Positions 1-5,740 of a stretch of DNA of 9,977 bases are shown in pieces. Source of the DNA: Candidatus Woesearchaeota archaeon. GTDB taxonomy: Archaea; Nanobdellota; Nanobdellia; SCGC-AAA011-G17; GW2011-AR18. A program made the position numbers and the translations under genes. The stretch spans positions 1 through 9,977 of the forward strand of contig JAGVXZ010000034.1 of assembly GCA_018303515.1 (NCBI GenBank), read 5' to 3'. The notes under the pieces are model-generated. The model did not search any database, had not been told where the DNA came from, and worked only from the letters and a program-made list of their open reading frames with translations. The stretch's first letter is position 1, and each line of letters opens with the position of its first letter.

Positions 1-1061
1 AGTTATTGAAAGTTTTAGGTTCTGGTGCAAATAAAACTGTTTTTCTAGCAAGGGATAAAGATATTCAAGAAGATGAGTTTGCTGTTAAAATTTTTGATAT
101 TGGAGATGTAGAAGCATATATTAAAAAGAGGAATGGGGTTGAGTTTGAGGTTTTAAAACATGAAAAAAAAGCTGCTAAATTTTCAAGAGATATTAAGCAT
201 CCAAATATTAGTATTGTAAAGGGAATACATAATTTAGAGGGAAAAAAATATATTATAGAGGAAGAACTCTTTGATTGTACTTTAGAAGATTTGGTTGATG
301 GGGAAAAGAAACTAACTTTATCAGAAAAATATACGATTTTATTTCAGACTTTTTCTGGACTTACTGCATATCATTCTGCAAAATTATGCCATGGAGATCT
401 AACACCTGCAAATGTTGGAATAAAAATTATAAATAAGGTTTTTAAAAGAAGGATTAAGAAGCCCAGTAGAGAAGATTTATATAAACCGAAAATGCCATTT
501 GATAGTCATGAATGGATTAATGAACAGAGTCTAATTTATCAAGTAAAATTAACTGATGCAGGATTTGCAACAACTTTTAAAACTGATGGAAGAGATTTCT
601 TTTTGGGAGGGATGTCAACAAGAGCTCCAGAGTTATTTCCACTTAATGGTAAGTTAGTAACACCTACAAAGGAAAGTGATTTATGGTCACTTGGTGTTTT
701 AATGTATTATCTTTTTTCAGATGGAGAATATCCTTTTTATAGGGGGACAAAAGAAGAAAAAGAGTTAAACTTTAAAGAATATGAAAAAAGAGTCTATGAT
801 GATATTAAAACAAAATTGGAAAATTCAGGAGAATTTGATGAACATTTAAAATCAAAGTTTCAAATGATACAACCTGAAGATTATAGAGGTGTTCTGAGAA
901 TTTATGATGAGATCTCATATTTTTTGAAAAGTGAGCCCAATGAAAGATTAGAAGATAAAGAAATGATCAAAAGTATGTTTATTAATGGTATATTTAATAC
1001 TTCTGAGGAAGGGATTTTTCCAATTTTAAAAGGAATTGGAATAATTCAAAATAGATTTTAA
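1..1061 (+). CDS. Ser/Thr-type protein kinase, 5' end outside the window
   Basis: This is a eukaryotic-like protein kinase that should phosphorylate protein substrates in the cytoplasm. The reading frame is open to the left edge. The TTG at 6 would put the glycine-rich loop at residues 4-12, too close to the N-terminus, so the true start probably lies upstream. Counting from that TTG, the motifs are GSGANKTV (5-12), VK lysine K28, catalytic loop HGDLTPAN (129-136, with D131 and N136), metal loop DAG in place of DFG (184-186), APE (207-209) and DLWSLG (225-230). All key catalytic residues are present. The catalytic loop has HGD rather than HRD. N136 to D184 spans 48 residues, against about 13 in classical kinases, so a basic insertion of roughly 35 residues sits in the active-site region. 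No membrane segment or sensor domain is visible in the part seen, so substrate and signal are unknown. The kinase assignment is firm. Confidence 0.9.
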   Translation, partial: LLKVLGSGANKTVFLARDKDIQEDEFAVKIFDIGDVEAYIKKRNGVEFEVLKHEKKAAKFSRDIKHPNISIVKGIHNLEGKKYIIEEELFDCTLEDLVDGEKKLTLSEKYTILFQTFSGLTAYHSAKLCHGDLTPANVGIKIINKVFKRRIKKPSREDLYKPKMPFDSHEWINEQSLIYQVKLTDAGFATTFKTDGRDFFLGGMSTRAPELFPLNGKLVTPTKESDLWSLGVLMYYLFSDGEYPFYRGTKEEKELNFKEYEKRVYDDIKTKLENSGEFDEHLKSKFQMIQPEDYRGVLRIYDEISYFLKSEPNERLEDKEMIKSMFINGIFNTSEEGIFPILKGIGIIQNRF

Positions 1062-1079
1062 ATCTTTTTCAAAAAAGAT
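1062..1079. terminator. A/T-rich inverted repeat between convergent genes
   Basis: The arms ATCTTTTT (1062-1069) and AAAAAGAT (1072-1079) are perfect complements with a 2-nt gap. They start one base after the kinase stop codon and lie 21 bp before the stop of the convergent PhoU gene. Each strand therefore carries a T run just after its gene, which fits archaeal T-tract termination in both directions. The stem is pure A/T apart from one C-G pair, so the T tracts probably matter more than any hairpin. Confidence 0.4.
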
Positions 1080-1100
1080 AAATTGATTTATAATCTTAAT

Positions 1101-2066
1101 TTAATCTTCCTCAACCAATTTAGTTTCACATAATTTTATTAACTCTGGTCCAATTGAACTTTTAATTAGATCAGAAATTAGTTTAAATTTAATATTCAAA
1201 TGGTTAGTGGGATTTAGATCTAATTCGAGGTTTAATTTTTTAGACTCATTATGCACTAAAATTAAATTCTTTTTCTTAAACAAATAAGTTTCATAAAAAT
1301 TATTAAATAATATAACTAATTTATTGAAAGAGTTTTTTGATTCTTCTGTAAGCTCTAAATTTTGTTTTATTACTTGCTCAAAAATGTCATAAAAGGAATC
1401 TCCTATGCTTTCAAGAGTTTCTAAAATAAAGTAAAGGTTATGATCTCCTTCTTCATTCTTATTTCTTTTATTTAAAATTCTTAATCCATAATCTGTTAAA
1501 CGGTTTATATTATTTTCTAAGGCAAGAACATTAGCAAAATTTTCTTTGTTTCTAGTATCTGCAACTTCTTTTACTGTTTCAGATAATGTTTTTACTTGGG
1601 AAAAAACTTTTTTAAAAATTCCCTTAACATCTAATTCATCCGATGTTCCTAAATCTTTTAATATAAACTTATTATGATTTTGATCTACTATCACCATTCC
1701 AAAGAATCTTATTCCAATTGAATGCATTAAATCATTAATAGGCATCAAATCTGATTTTTGTCCTATGGTCTTTCCTTTGGAGGTATATTTTATTTTTTCG
1801 GTTTTAAAACTAATAATAATTGTATCATAACCACTAATGTACGCTGATTTAATATATCTCCAAACTAAGGAAGTTGTTACTTCTTCGTCTAAGTTGATTG
1901 TAATTTGTTTTTTTATATTATTTTTACTAAAATTAATTCTTAATTCTGGTCCAATCTCTTCAAGATCAATCTCATCTCCTTTGTTTAGATTATATTTTTT
2001 TGTCCATTTTGAAGGTAATGAAACTGTTAAAGTATTGTTTCCTACAAGATTTAGTTTTCTTTTCAT
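1101..2066 (-). CDS. PhoU family protein with AbrB/SpoVT-like N-terminal domain
   Basis: This 321-aa protein begins with a swapped-hairpin AbrB-like DNA-binding domain (about residues 1-46). The pattern is a basic start, then N-T-L-T-V-S-L-P, K-W, and L-N-K-G-D-E-I-D-L, which is typical of this fold. The rest is charged and helical (about 100-321) and fits the PhoU helical bundle seen in many archaeal 'phosphate uptake regulators' of this architecture. PhoU proteins usually modulate phosphate transport or phosphate sensing; the DNA-binding head suggests this one acts on transcription. No pst transporter or two-component genes are next to it, so a phosphate role rests on family only. The ATG at 2066 is supported by a TATA-like box about 28 bp upstream. 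The gene is divergent from the 106-aa gene and convergent with the kinase. Confidence 0.85.
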   Translation of the reverse strand: MKRKLNLVGNNTLTVSLPSKWTKKYNLNKGDEIDLEEIGPELRINFSKNNIKKQITINLDEEVTTSLVWRYIKSAYISGYDTIIISFKTEKIKYTSKGKTIGQKSDLMPINDLMHSIGIRFFGMVIVDQNHNKFILKDLGTSDELDVKGIFKKVFSQVKTLSETVKEVADTRNKENFANVLALENNINRLTDYGLRILNKRNKNEEGDHNLYFILETLESIGDSFYDIFEQVIKQNLELTEESKNSFNKLVILFNNFYETYLFKKKNLILVHNESKKLNLELDLNPTNHLNIKFKLISDLIKSSIGPELIKLCETKLVEED

Positions 2067-2085
2067 AGTAAAATTTACTATTTAG

Positions 2086-2126
2086 ATTATTTATATACTT
2101 TTTGATTAAGTAATTATTTATATACT
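2086..2126. repeat. 14-bp direct repeat in a divergent promoter region
   Basis: ATTATTTATATACT occurs at 2086-2099 and again at 2113-2126, a 27-bp period. The first copy contains the TATA box of the PhoU gene. The second could be an upstream alternative TATA box or a second binding site for a regulator. The region is extremely A/T-rich, so chance is not excluded, although a perfect 14-mer this close by is notable. Confidence 0.45.
2091..2098 (-). promoter_or_regulatory. TATA box of the PhoU gene
   Basis: On the minus strand this reads GTATATAA, preceded by an A-rich stretch that could serve as BRE. Its centre is about 28 bp upstream of the ATG at 2066, so transcription should start at or next to the start codon and no Shine-Dalgarno site is needed. 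Confidence 0.55.
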
Positions 2127-2150
2127 AATAATAATTATAATTGGTAAAGG

Positions 2151-2158
2151 TATATATA
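2151..2158 (+). promoter_or_regulatory. TATA box of the 106-aa gene
   Basis: TATATATA is centred about 26 bp before the ATG at 2181. This spacing predicts a leaderless transcript and supports both the start codon and the reality of the small gene. Confidence 0.55.
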
Positions 2159-2180
2159 GATTGAGATTAGACTGAATGCT

Positions 2181-2501
2181 ATGAATGGGCCAATATATGT
2201 AATGCCAATAAGTATGAATCAAGGGAAAAAAACTTTATTCTTTTCTCTGTTTAAAGAGAGAATTGAAATTCCAGCAAAAGAATTAAAGAAAAAAATAGGA
2301 AAAAGACATTTTTACCACTTTATTAATCAGGTGAAAGATATTAATGAATTAGTTCAAAATTTAGGTGGCAATACTGAACCTATGTTTTGGATGGAGTGGG
2401 GAAGAGATCCAATCACTGGAAGAGATATTAAGATTGTAAAAAGAGATCCAAAGGTAAATATTTGTAACTCTAAAAGTGATATGGTGTTTGTCCATAAATA
2501 A
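2181..2501 (+). CDS. Hypothetical 106-aa protein
   Basis: I do not recognise this protein. It is soluble and basic, with no signal peptide or membrane segment. The first half alternates a beta-like stretch (about 4-30) with a Lys-rich helix (about 32-57). The second half has an aromatic patch, M-F-W-M-E-W-G-R-D-P (about 68-77), then a Lys/Arg-rich strand-like part. The single CxxxS near the C-terminus is not a metal site. It is judged real because a TATA box sits at the leaderless distance from its ATG, codon use resembles its neighbours, and nothing else explains the interval. It is followed 42 bp later by the presenilin homologue, which has its own TATA box, so the two need not be one operon. 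It could be a lineage-specific nucleic-acid-binding protein, but nothing shows that directly. Confidence 0.65.
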   Translation: MNGPIYVMPISMNQGKKTLFFSLFKERIEIPAKELKKKIGKRHFYHFINQVKDINELVQNLGGNTEPMFWMEWGRDPITGRDIKIVKRDPKVNICNSKSDMVFVHK

Positions 2502-2513
2502 TTTGTAGAAACA

Positions 2514-2522
2514 TTTATATTA
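2514..2522 (+). promoter_or_regulatory. TATA box of the presenilin-like gene
   Basis: TTTATATTA preceded by GAAACA is centred about 26 bp before the ATG at 2544, predicting a leaderless transcript and independent transcription from the 106-aa gene upstream. Confidence 0.5.
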
Positions 2523-2543
2523 TACTCAAAAATAATCTATATT

Positions 2544-3377
2544 ATGAAGCATACCTGGAATGTTACTTTATTATTAGTATTTTTATTTTTAATTTCAAAT
2601 TTAATTGGATTGTTTATCGTTAAATCTTATGTTGGAAATGAATTACCACTGAATATTGAGAAACCAAACTTAGAGGGTTATACTTCATTTATAGTATTAT
2701 TCATTGCAGTTATAATTGCAACTTGCATTGCATTAATCTTAGCAAAATATAAGTTTATTAATTTGTGGAGATATTGGTATTTGTTTGGAGTAATTTTATG
2801 TTTAACAATTGCTTTTGGTGCCTTTATTGGATCTACTATTGCTTTAATATTTGCAATAATTCTAGGTATTTTAAAAGTATTTAAAAATAATTTTTATATT
2901 CATAATTTAACCGAGGTTTTTGTTTATGGTGGTTTAATTTCATTTTTTGCTGAAAGTTTTAATGTTGTGACTGCTTCTGCTTTATTGATTTTAATTTCTA
3001 TTTATGATTGGGTTGCAGTAAATAAAATAAAGCATATGGTTACATTAGCTAAAAATCAATCAGATGCAAAAATTTTTGCAGGATTATGTGTACCTTATCA
3101 CAAAGGTAAAAAAATAGTCGGTAAGAATATTAAATTAGTAAAGAAAAAAGTTGAAACTGCAATTTTGGGTGGAGGTGATATTGGATTTCCATTATTATTT
3201 TCTTCTGCTGTTATGATGGAAACAAATCTATTTTATGGATTTTTAGTTTCTATTTTTGGAGCTATTTCTTTATTGTATCTGTTCTATAAAGCAGAGAAAA
3301 ATAAATTTTATCCTGCAATGCCATTTCTAACTGTAGGATGTTTTGTGGGATATTTTGTTGTGAGATTATTTATTTAA
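2544..3377 (+). CDS. Presenilin/signal-peptide-peptidase-like intramembrane aspartyl protease
   Basis: This 277-aa polytopic membrane protein has about nine hydrophobic segments and the three hallmarks of GxGD aspartyl proteases (MEROPS A22-type archaeal presenilin homologues). These are YD (Y154-D155) in one helix, GGGD (209-212) in the next catalytic helix, and the PAL-like motif P-A-M-P (257-260) near the C-terminus. D155 and D212 would be the catalytic pair. Family members cleave transmembrane helices within the membrane, for example remnant signal peptides or single-pass substrates. The first segment (about 7-27) and a hydrophilic loop (about 160-205, Lys-rich) are clear; the Lys-rich loop probably faces the cytoplasm. 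The motif here is GGGD rather than the common GLGD, and PAMP rather than PALP; both are conservative. The length is near that of known archaeal homologues. Its substrate is unknown. Confidence 0.9.
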   Translation: MKHTWNVTLLLVFLFLISNLIGLFIVKSYVGNELPLNIEKPNLEGYTSFIVLFIAVIIATCIALILAKYKFINLWRYWYLFGVILCLTIAFGAFIGSTIALIFAIILGILKVFKNNFYIHNLTEVFVYGGLISFFAESFNVVTASALLILISIYDWVAVNKIKHMVTLAKNQSDAKIFAGLCVPYHKGKKIVGKNIKLVKKKVETAILGGGDIGFPLLFSSAVMMETNLFYGFLVSIFGAISLLYLFYKAEKNKFYPAMPFLTVGCFVGYFVVRLFI

Positions 3378-3491
3378 AGATTAATTTTTTAATTTCAAAA
3401 AGAGGTAATTTATTTGTAATTAAAATTAATAATTTAATCTTTGAATATAAAGATGAAATCTCCCAATTTTGGAAGATTCCATATTTGGTTC
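3378..3491. other. Convergent intergenic region, no gene
   Basis: This 114-bp A/T-rich spacer lies between the stop codons of the presenilin homologue and the Cys-rich lipoprotein. It holds a T6 run at 3385-3390 that could end the forward transcript. A 9-bp inverted repeat (AAAGATTAA at 3376-3384 and its complement at 3434-3442) spans it, but in such A/T-rich DNA this is weak. Short open frames here look like noise. Confidence 0.4.
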
Positions 3492-3716
3492 TCAATCAGG
3501 GCACCAGCAACAACTATCTTTAGGATTTTCTTTATAACATCCATCTCTACAACCGTCATCATCTGCACTATAAGTTGCATCATCAAAATAACCACTTCCA
3601 TTTGCTTGGGGTGCGTCATAATCTGAAGAACAACCTCCACAACTACCCGGACCACATGCAAGTGCTATTGTTGCTGCTAATCCTACTACTGTTTTTTTTA
3701 TTTTTTCTTCTAACAT
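3492..3716 (-). CDS. Small Cys-rich secreted protein, probable lipoprotein
   Basis: This 74-aa protein starts with a Lys-rich segment and a hydrophobic core (about 9-20) ending in I-A-L-A-C with C21, a weak lipobox. Beyond it lie seven more cysteines (26, 29, 56, 60, 69, 70, 72), including a terminal CCWC cluster, in a short Asp/Gly/Ser-rich chain. The mature part would be acidic and disulphide-linked or metal-binding outside the cell. I do not recognise a family. The ATG at 3716 is fixed by an AGGAGG Shine-Dalgarno site 8 nt upstream, just after the stop of the preceding lipoprotein gene. It is the last gene of the apparent three-gene operon that begins with the exported M20 peptidase. Antisense and alternative-frame readings lack an SD site and a signal peptide. 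Confidence 0.75.
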   Translation of the reverse strand: MLEEKIKKTVVGLAATIALACGPGSCGGCSSDYDAPQANGSGYFDDATYSADDDGCRDGCYKENPKDSCCWCPD

Positions 3717-3724
3717 TTTAATTT

Positions 3725-3730
3725 CCTCCT
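3725..3730 (-). promoter_or_regulatory. Shine-Dalgarno site of the 74-aa gene
   Basis: The minus strand reads AGGAGG, with 8 nt to the ATG at 3716. It lies in the 15-bp gap after the stop of the 90-aa gene. The bases that follow, AAATTAAA, are the same as after the SD of the 90-aa gene. Confidence 0.8.
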
Positions 3731-3731
3731 A

Positions 3732-4004
3732 TCATTTACATCCTTCATAATGTCCTTTACGTTTTCCACTGCTACCACCTCCCCCATAATCTTTCTGGCG
3801 GAAGGGGAATGATGACTCACTACTTGATGAAGAACTTTTTGAACTTTTAGACGGCTCTTCATAACATTGATGCTCAGAAGGGTAATTTTCAAATGGACTG
3901 CATGTTACTGAATACCCATTCATCATTACTGTTTTACAAGCTCCAAGTGATGCAATCATTTCTAGCCCTAAAATCCCCTTTACGATTTTTGATTTTATAT
4001 TCAT
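3732..4004 (-). CDS. Small Ser-rich putative lipoprotein
   Basis: This 90-aa protein has a basic N-terminus, a hydrophobic stretch and a canonical lipobox L-G-A-C (20-23), so C23 would be lipidated and the mature protein tethered to the outer face of the membrane. An acidic residue (E15) inside the hydrophobic core is unusual. The mature part carries C35, C47 and C89, a Ser/Lys tract (52-65, including six serines in a row at 57-62), then a Gly-Gly-Gly-Gly segment and a basic end. It looks like a flexible linker rather than an enzyme. The start at 4004 is fixed by a GGAGG site 10 nt upstream that lies inside the end of the M20 gene; only 3 bp separate the M20 stop from this ATG, so translation is probably coupled. 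Family unknown. Confidence 0.75.
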   Translation of the reverse strand: MNIKSKIVKGILGLEMIASLGACKTVMMNGYSVTCSPFENYPSEHQCYEEPSKSSKSSSSSSESSFPFRQKDYGGGGSSGKRKGHYEGCK

Positions 4005-4007
4005 TTT

Positions 4008-5642
4008 TTAATTTCCTCCATTAATAATCTCCTTAGCTAACTTATCATAGATTATAATATTTGATTTTGTGCCATAAAATACTCCTTCTTTTAACAGAAA
4101 ACTTTCTAATGCACCATGATAGTTATCTCCGGGAGATGAATAACCAAAAATAAATACAGGAATTTTTAATACATCCTGCAAAACTGATGCTATTGGTTCT
4201 GTCCCACCTGCACAAAGTTTATCAACATAACTGCATTCGAACCCTTCTAATAATGAAAATTCGATTGCTTTAGCATATGGGTGAGCTAAATCAATTTTTA
4301 CAGCAGGACTTCCTTCTTCATTTTTTACGTTTACAGTTTGTCTCTCATTCCCGTTTTTATCTTTAAATGTCTTAGGAATACCCTTTGAATATATTCTTCT
4401 ATAAATCTCATCTTCTAGTTTCTGATAAACTTTCTCAGGATCCTGACCTGATGCTAGTCTTATTGTAACATCAGCTGTAATAGGACTTGGTATTTTTGTT
4501 CCTGGTTTTCCTCCTTCTATGTTGTGCACTTCAAATGAAGGTAGTGAACATATTGCTTCTAAGTTTGACATATCTGAATTATTCCTAACATAAGCAAGAC
4601 CTTTTGTTTTTCTTAATGCTTCTGAAGTAAAGCTAGATTTCTTTGCTTCCATTAACTTTCTTTCAAGTTCTGATACTGGGATAATATCTTCATAAATTCC
4701 AGGAATGTTAATTTTTAGATTACTATCTACCCCTATACCTGAAAGTAAATGAATCATTTCCTGCATTGCGCTACCAATAATATTTCCTTCTCCAGAATGA
4801 ACATCATTACCAAAATCAAGAGTTATTTTTGCTTTTAATATTCCTCTTAAACCGTAATCTAATGAAGGTCTTCCATCTTCACTACTTAATGAGTCTGCAA
4901 TCATTGCAATATCTGATTTTAAATATTCTCTATTTTCCTTTACAAACTCATTACCATATGGAGATCCATTTTCTTCACCGTGATCTATAACAACAACAAA
5001 ATTTGTAGGTAATTCAGTGTTTGTTTTTTGATATGATTCTATTGCAAACAAATGAGTCCAACCCTGTCCTTTATCATCGGAAGAGCCTCTTGCCAAAATT
5101 GCTTTTCCTAAACCTTTTTCCCCTTTTATATGAGTTGTTCTTGTTAGGAATGTTGGTATAAATGGATCATATTGTTTATTCCCTATTACCCATGCTTCTC
5201 TTTTTACATCCTGAACATCTGCATGATAATAAATAAGCATTGTTGGTTTACTTGGATCATTTCCTAATTTTCCGGTTACAAATACATTCTCTATTATTTC
5301 TTGATTGTTTTTATTTTTATATTGATTCGCTCTTAATTCTTTGAATCCTCTTGCTAAAAGCATTTTTTTACAATATCTTACTGAATCAAGCATTGCTTTA
5401 TTTCTCTCATTAATCTCTACATTAGTGATAAAATCTTTTCTTGGGCTTATATTTGGAATTGAAAGAAAAGGGAAAAGTTCTGAAATTACACGATTTTCCA
5501 GATTGATTTCTGCATAATTAATTGCTTTTCTAACTCGCTGAAGTTCTGTTACTTCTGCTCTTGCCAGATTAAATGGATTTAACAAGTGTGATGCTGTGGC
5601 TCCAAGCAAACCAGAGGTAAAATCTCTTCTCGTGAGTTTCAT
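4008..5642 (-). CDS. Tat-exported M20 family metallopeptidase
   Basis: This 544-aa protein resembles M20 dipeptidases and carboxypeptidases, two-zinc enzymes that release amino acids from peptides. The N-terminus has a twin-arginine signal, T-R-R-D-F (4-8), a hydrophobic stretch and a likely cleavage site after A-R-A (27-29), so it should be exported folded. Metal and catalytic residues are H140 and D142 (HADV), D189 (SSDDKG), E223 general base and E224 (HGEE), D250 and H509 (HGALE); all M20 positions are filled. H282 (VHSG) lies in the small dimerisation domain. Length exceeds the usual 450-480 residues because of the signal and an insertion around 325-360. Substrate specificity cannot be read from sequence; dipeptidase is the likeliest. 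It heads an operon with two small lipoproteins and is divergent from an Lrp-type regulator. The ATG at 5642 is set by the Tat signal and a TATA-like box. Confidence 0.9.
   Translation of the reverse strand: MKLTRRDFTSGLLGATASHLLNPFNLARAEVTELQRVRKAINYAEINLENRVISELFPFLSIPNISPRKDFITNVEINERNKAMLDSVRYCKKMLLARGFKELRANQYKNKNNQEIIENVFVTGKLGNDPSKPTMLIYYHADVQDVKREAWVIGNKQYDPFIPTFLTRTTHIKGEKGLGKAILARGSSDDKGQGWTHLFAIESYQKTNTELPTNFVVVIDHGEENGSPYGNEFVKENREYLKSDIAMIADSLSSEDGRPSLDYGLRGILKAKITLDFGNDVHSGEGNIIGSAMQEMIHLLSGIGVDSNLKINIPGIYEDIIPVSELERKLMEAKKSSFTSEALRKTKGLAYVRNNSDMSNLEAICSLPSFEVHNIEGGKPGTKIPSPITADVTIRLASGQDPEKVYQKLEDEIYRRIYSKGIPKTFKDKNGNERQTVNVKNEEGSPAVKIDLAHPYAKAIEFSLLEGFECSYVDKLCAGGTEPIASVLQDVLKIPVFIFGYSSPGDNYHGALESFLLKEGVFYGTKSNIIIYDKLAKEIINGGN
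4015..4019 (-). promoter_or_regulatory. Shine-Dalgarno site of the 90-aa gene
   Basis: The minus strand reads GGAGG within the last codons of the M20 gene, 10 nt before the ATG at 4004. It shows that the small gene is translated from the peptidase mRNA. Confidence 0.8.
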
Positions 5643-5661
5643 AGATATCTATTAACCTAAA

Positions 5662-5670
5662 GAATATAAG
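5662..5670 (-). promoter_or_regulatory. TATA box of the M20 operon
   Basis: The minus strand reads CTTATATTC, centred about 24 bp upstream of the ATG at 5642. Transcription would start at or beside the start codon, and no SD site is seen there. Confidence 0.5.
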
Positions 5671-5688
5671 AAACCAAATGAGAAGAAT

Positions 5689-5737
5689 TTTTACGAAAAG
5701 GTTATATTTTTATTGATTCTTTTATTCTTTCGTAAAA
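5689..5737. promoter_or_regulatory. Putative Lrp-type operator: 10-bp inverted repeat around the promoter
   Basis: TTTTACGAAA (5689-5698) and its exact complement TTTCGTAAAA (5728-5737) face each other 29 bp apart, with centres 39 bp apart. Each arm is itself nearly palindromic (TTT-N-AAA style), as in many Lrp/AsnC sites. The pair brackets the T/A-rich box of the lrp-like gene (5702-5712) and ends 3 bp before its ATG. One arm lies upstream of the M20 promoter. This is the layout expected of an autoregulated, divergently acting Lrp protein. Regulator identity is inferred from proximity. Confidence 0.6.
5702..5712 (+). promoter_or_regulatory. TATA-like box of the Lrp gene
   Basis: TTATATTTTTA lies between the two arms of the inverted repeat, its centre about 34 bp before the ATG at 5741. 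The transcript would have only a very short leader. Binding of a regulator to both arms would cover it. Confidence 0.45.
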
Positions 5738-5740
5738 GAA

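Noticed and set aside
1837..2085. Forward 82-codon frame
   Set aside because: It lies antisense to the well-supported AbrB domain of the PhoU protein; its hydrophobic look is a by-product of A/T-rich antisense DNA.
3376..3442. Inverted repeat AAAGATTAA/TTAATCTTT as a terminator hairpin
   Set aside because: The loop would be 49 nt and the arms are almost pure A/T; other equally weak pairings exist in the same stretch, so chance is the simplest explanation.
3338..3626. Two forward 61-codon frames around the presenilin 3' end and the convergent spacer
   Set aside because: They overlap the presenilin end or run antisense to the Cys-rich lipoprotein, and neither has an SD site or a promoter at the right distance.
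3434..3661. Reverse 75-codon frame overlapping the 74-aa gene
   Set aside because: It is an alternative frame of the Cys-rich gene. Only the 74-aa frame has an SD site and a signal peptide.
3710..3892. Reverse 60-codon frame within the 90-aa gene
   Set aside because: It is a shadow in another frame with no SD site; the 90-aa frame has both an SD site and a canonical lipobox.
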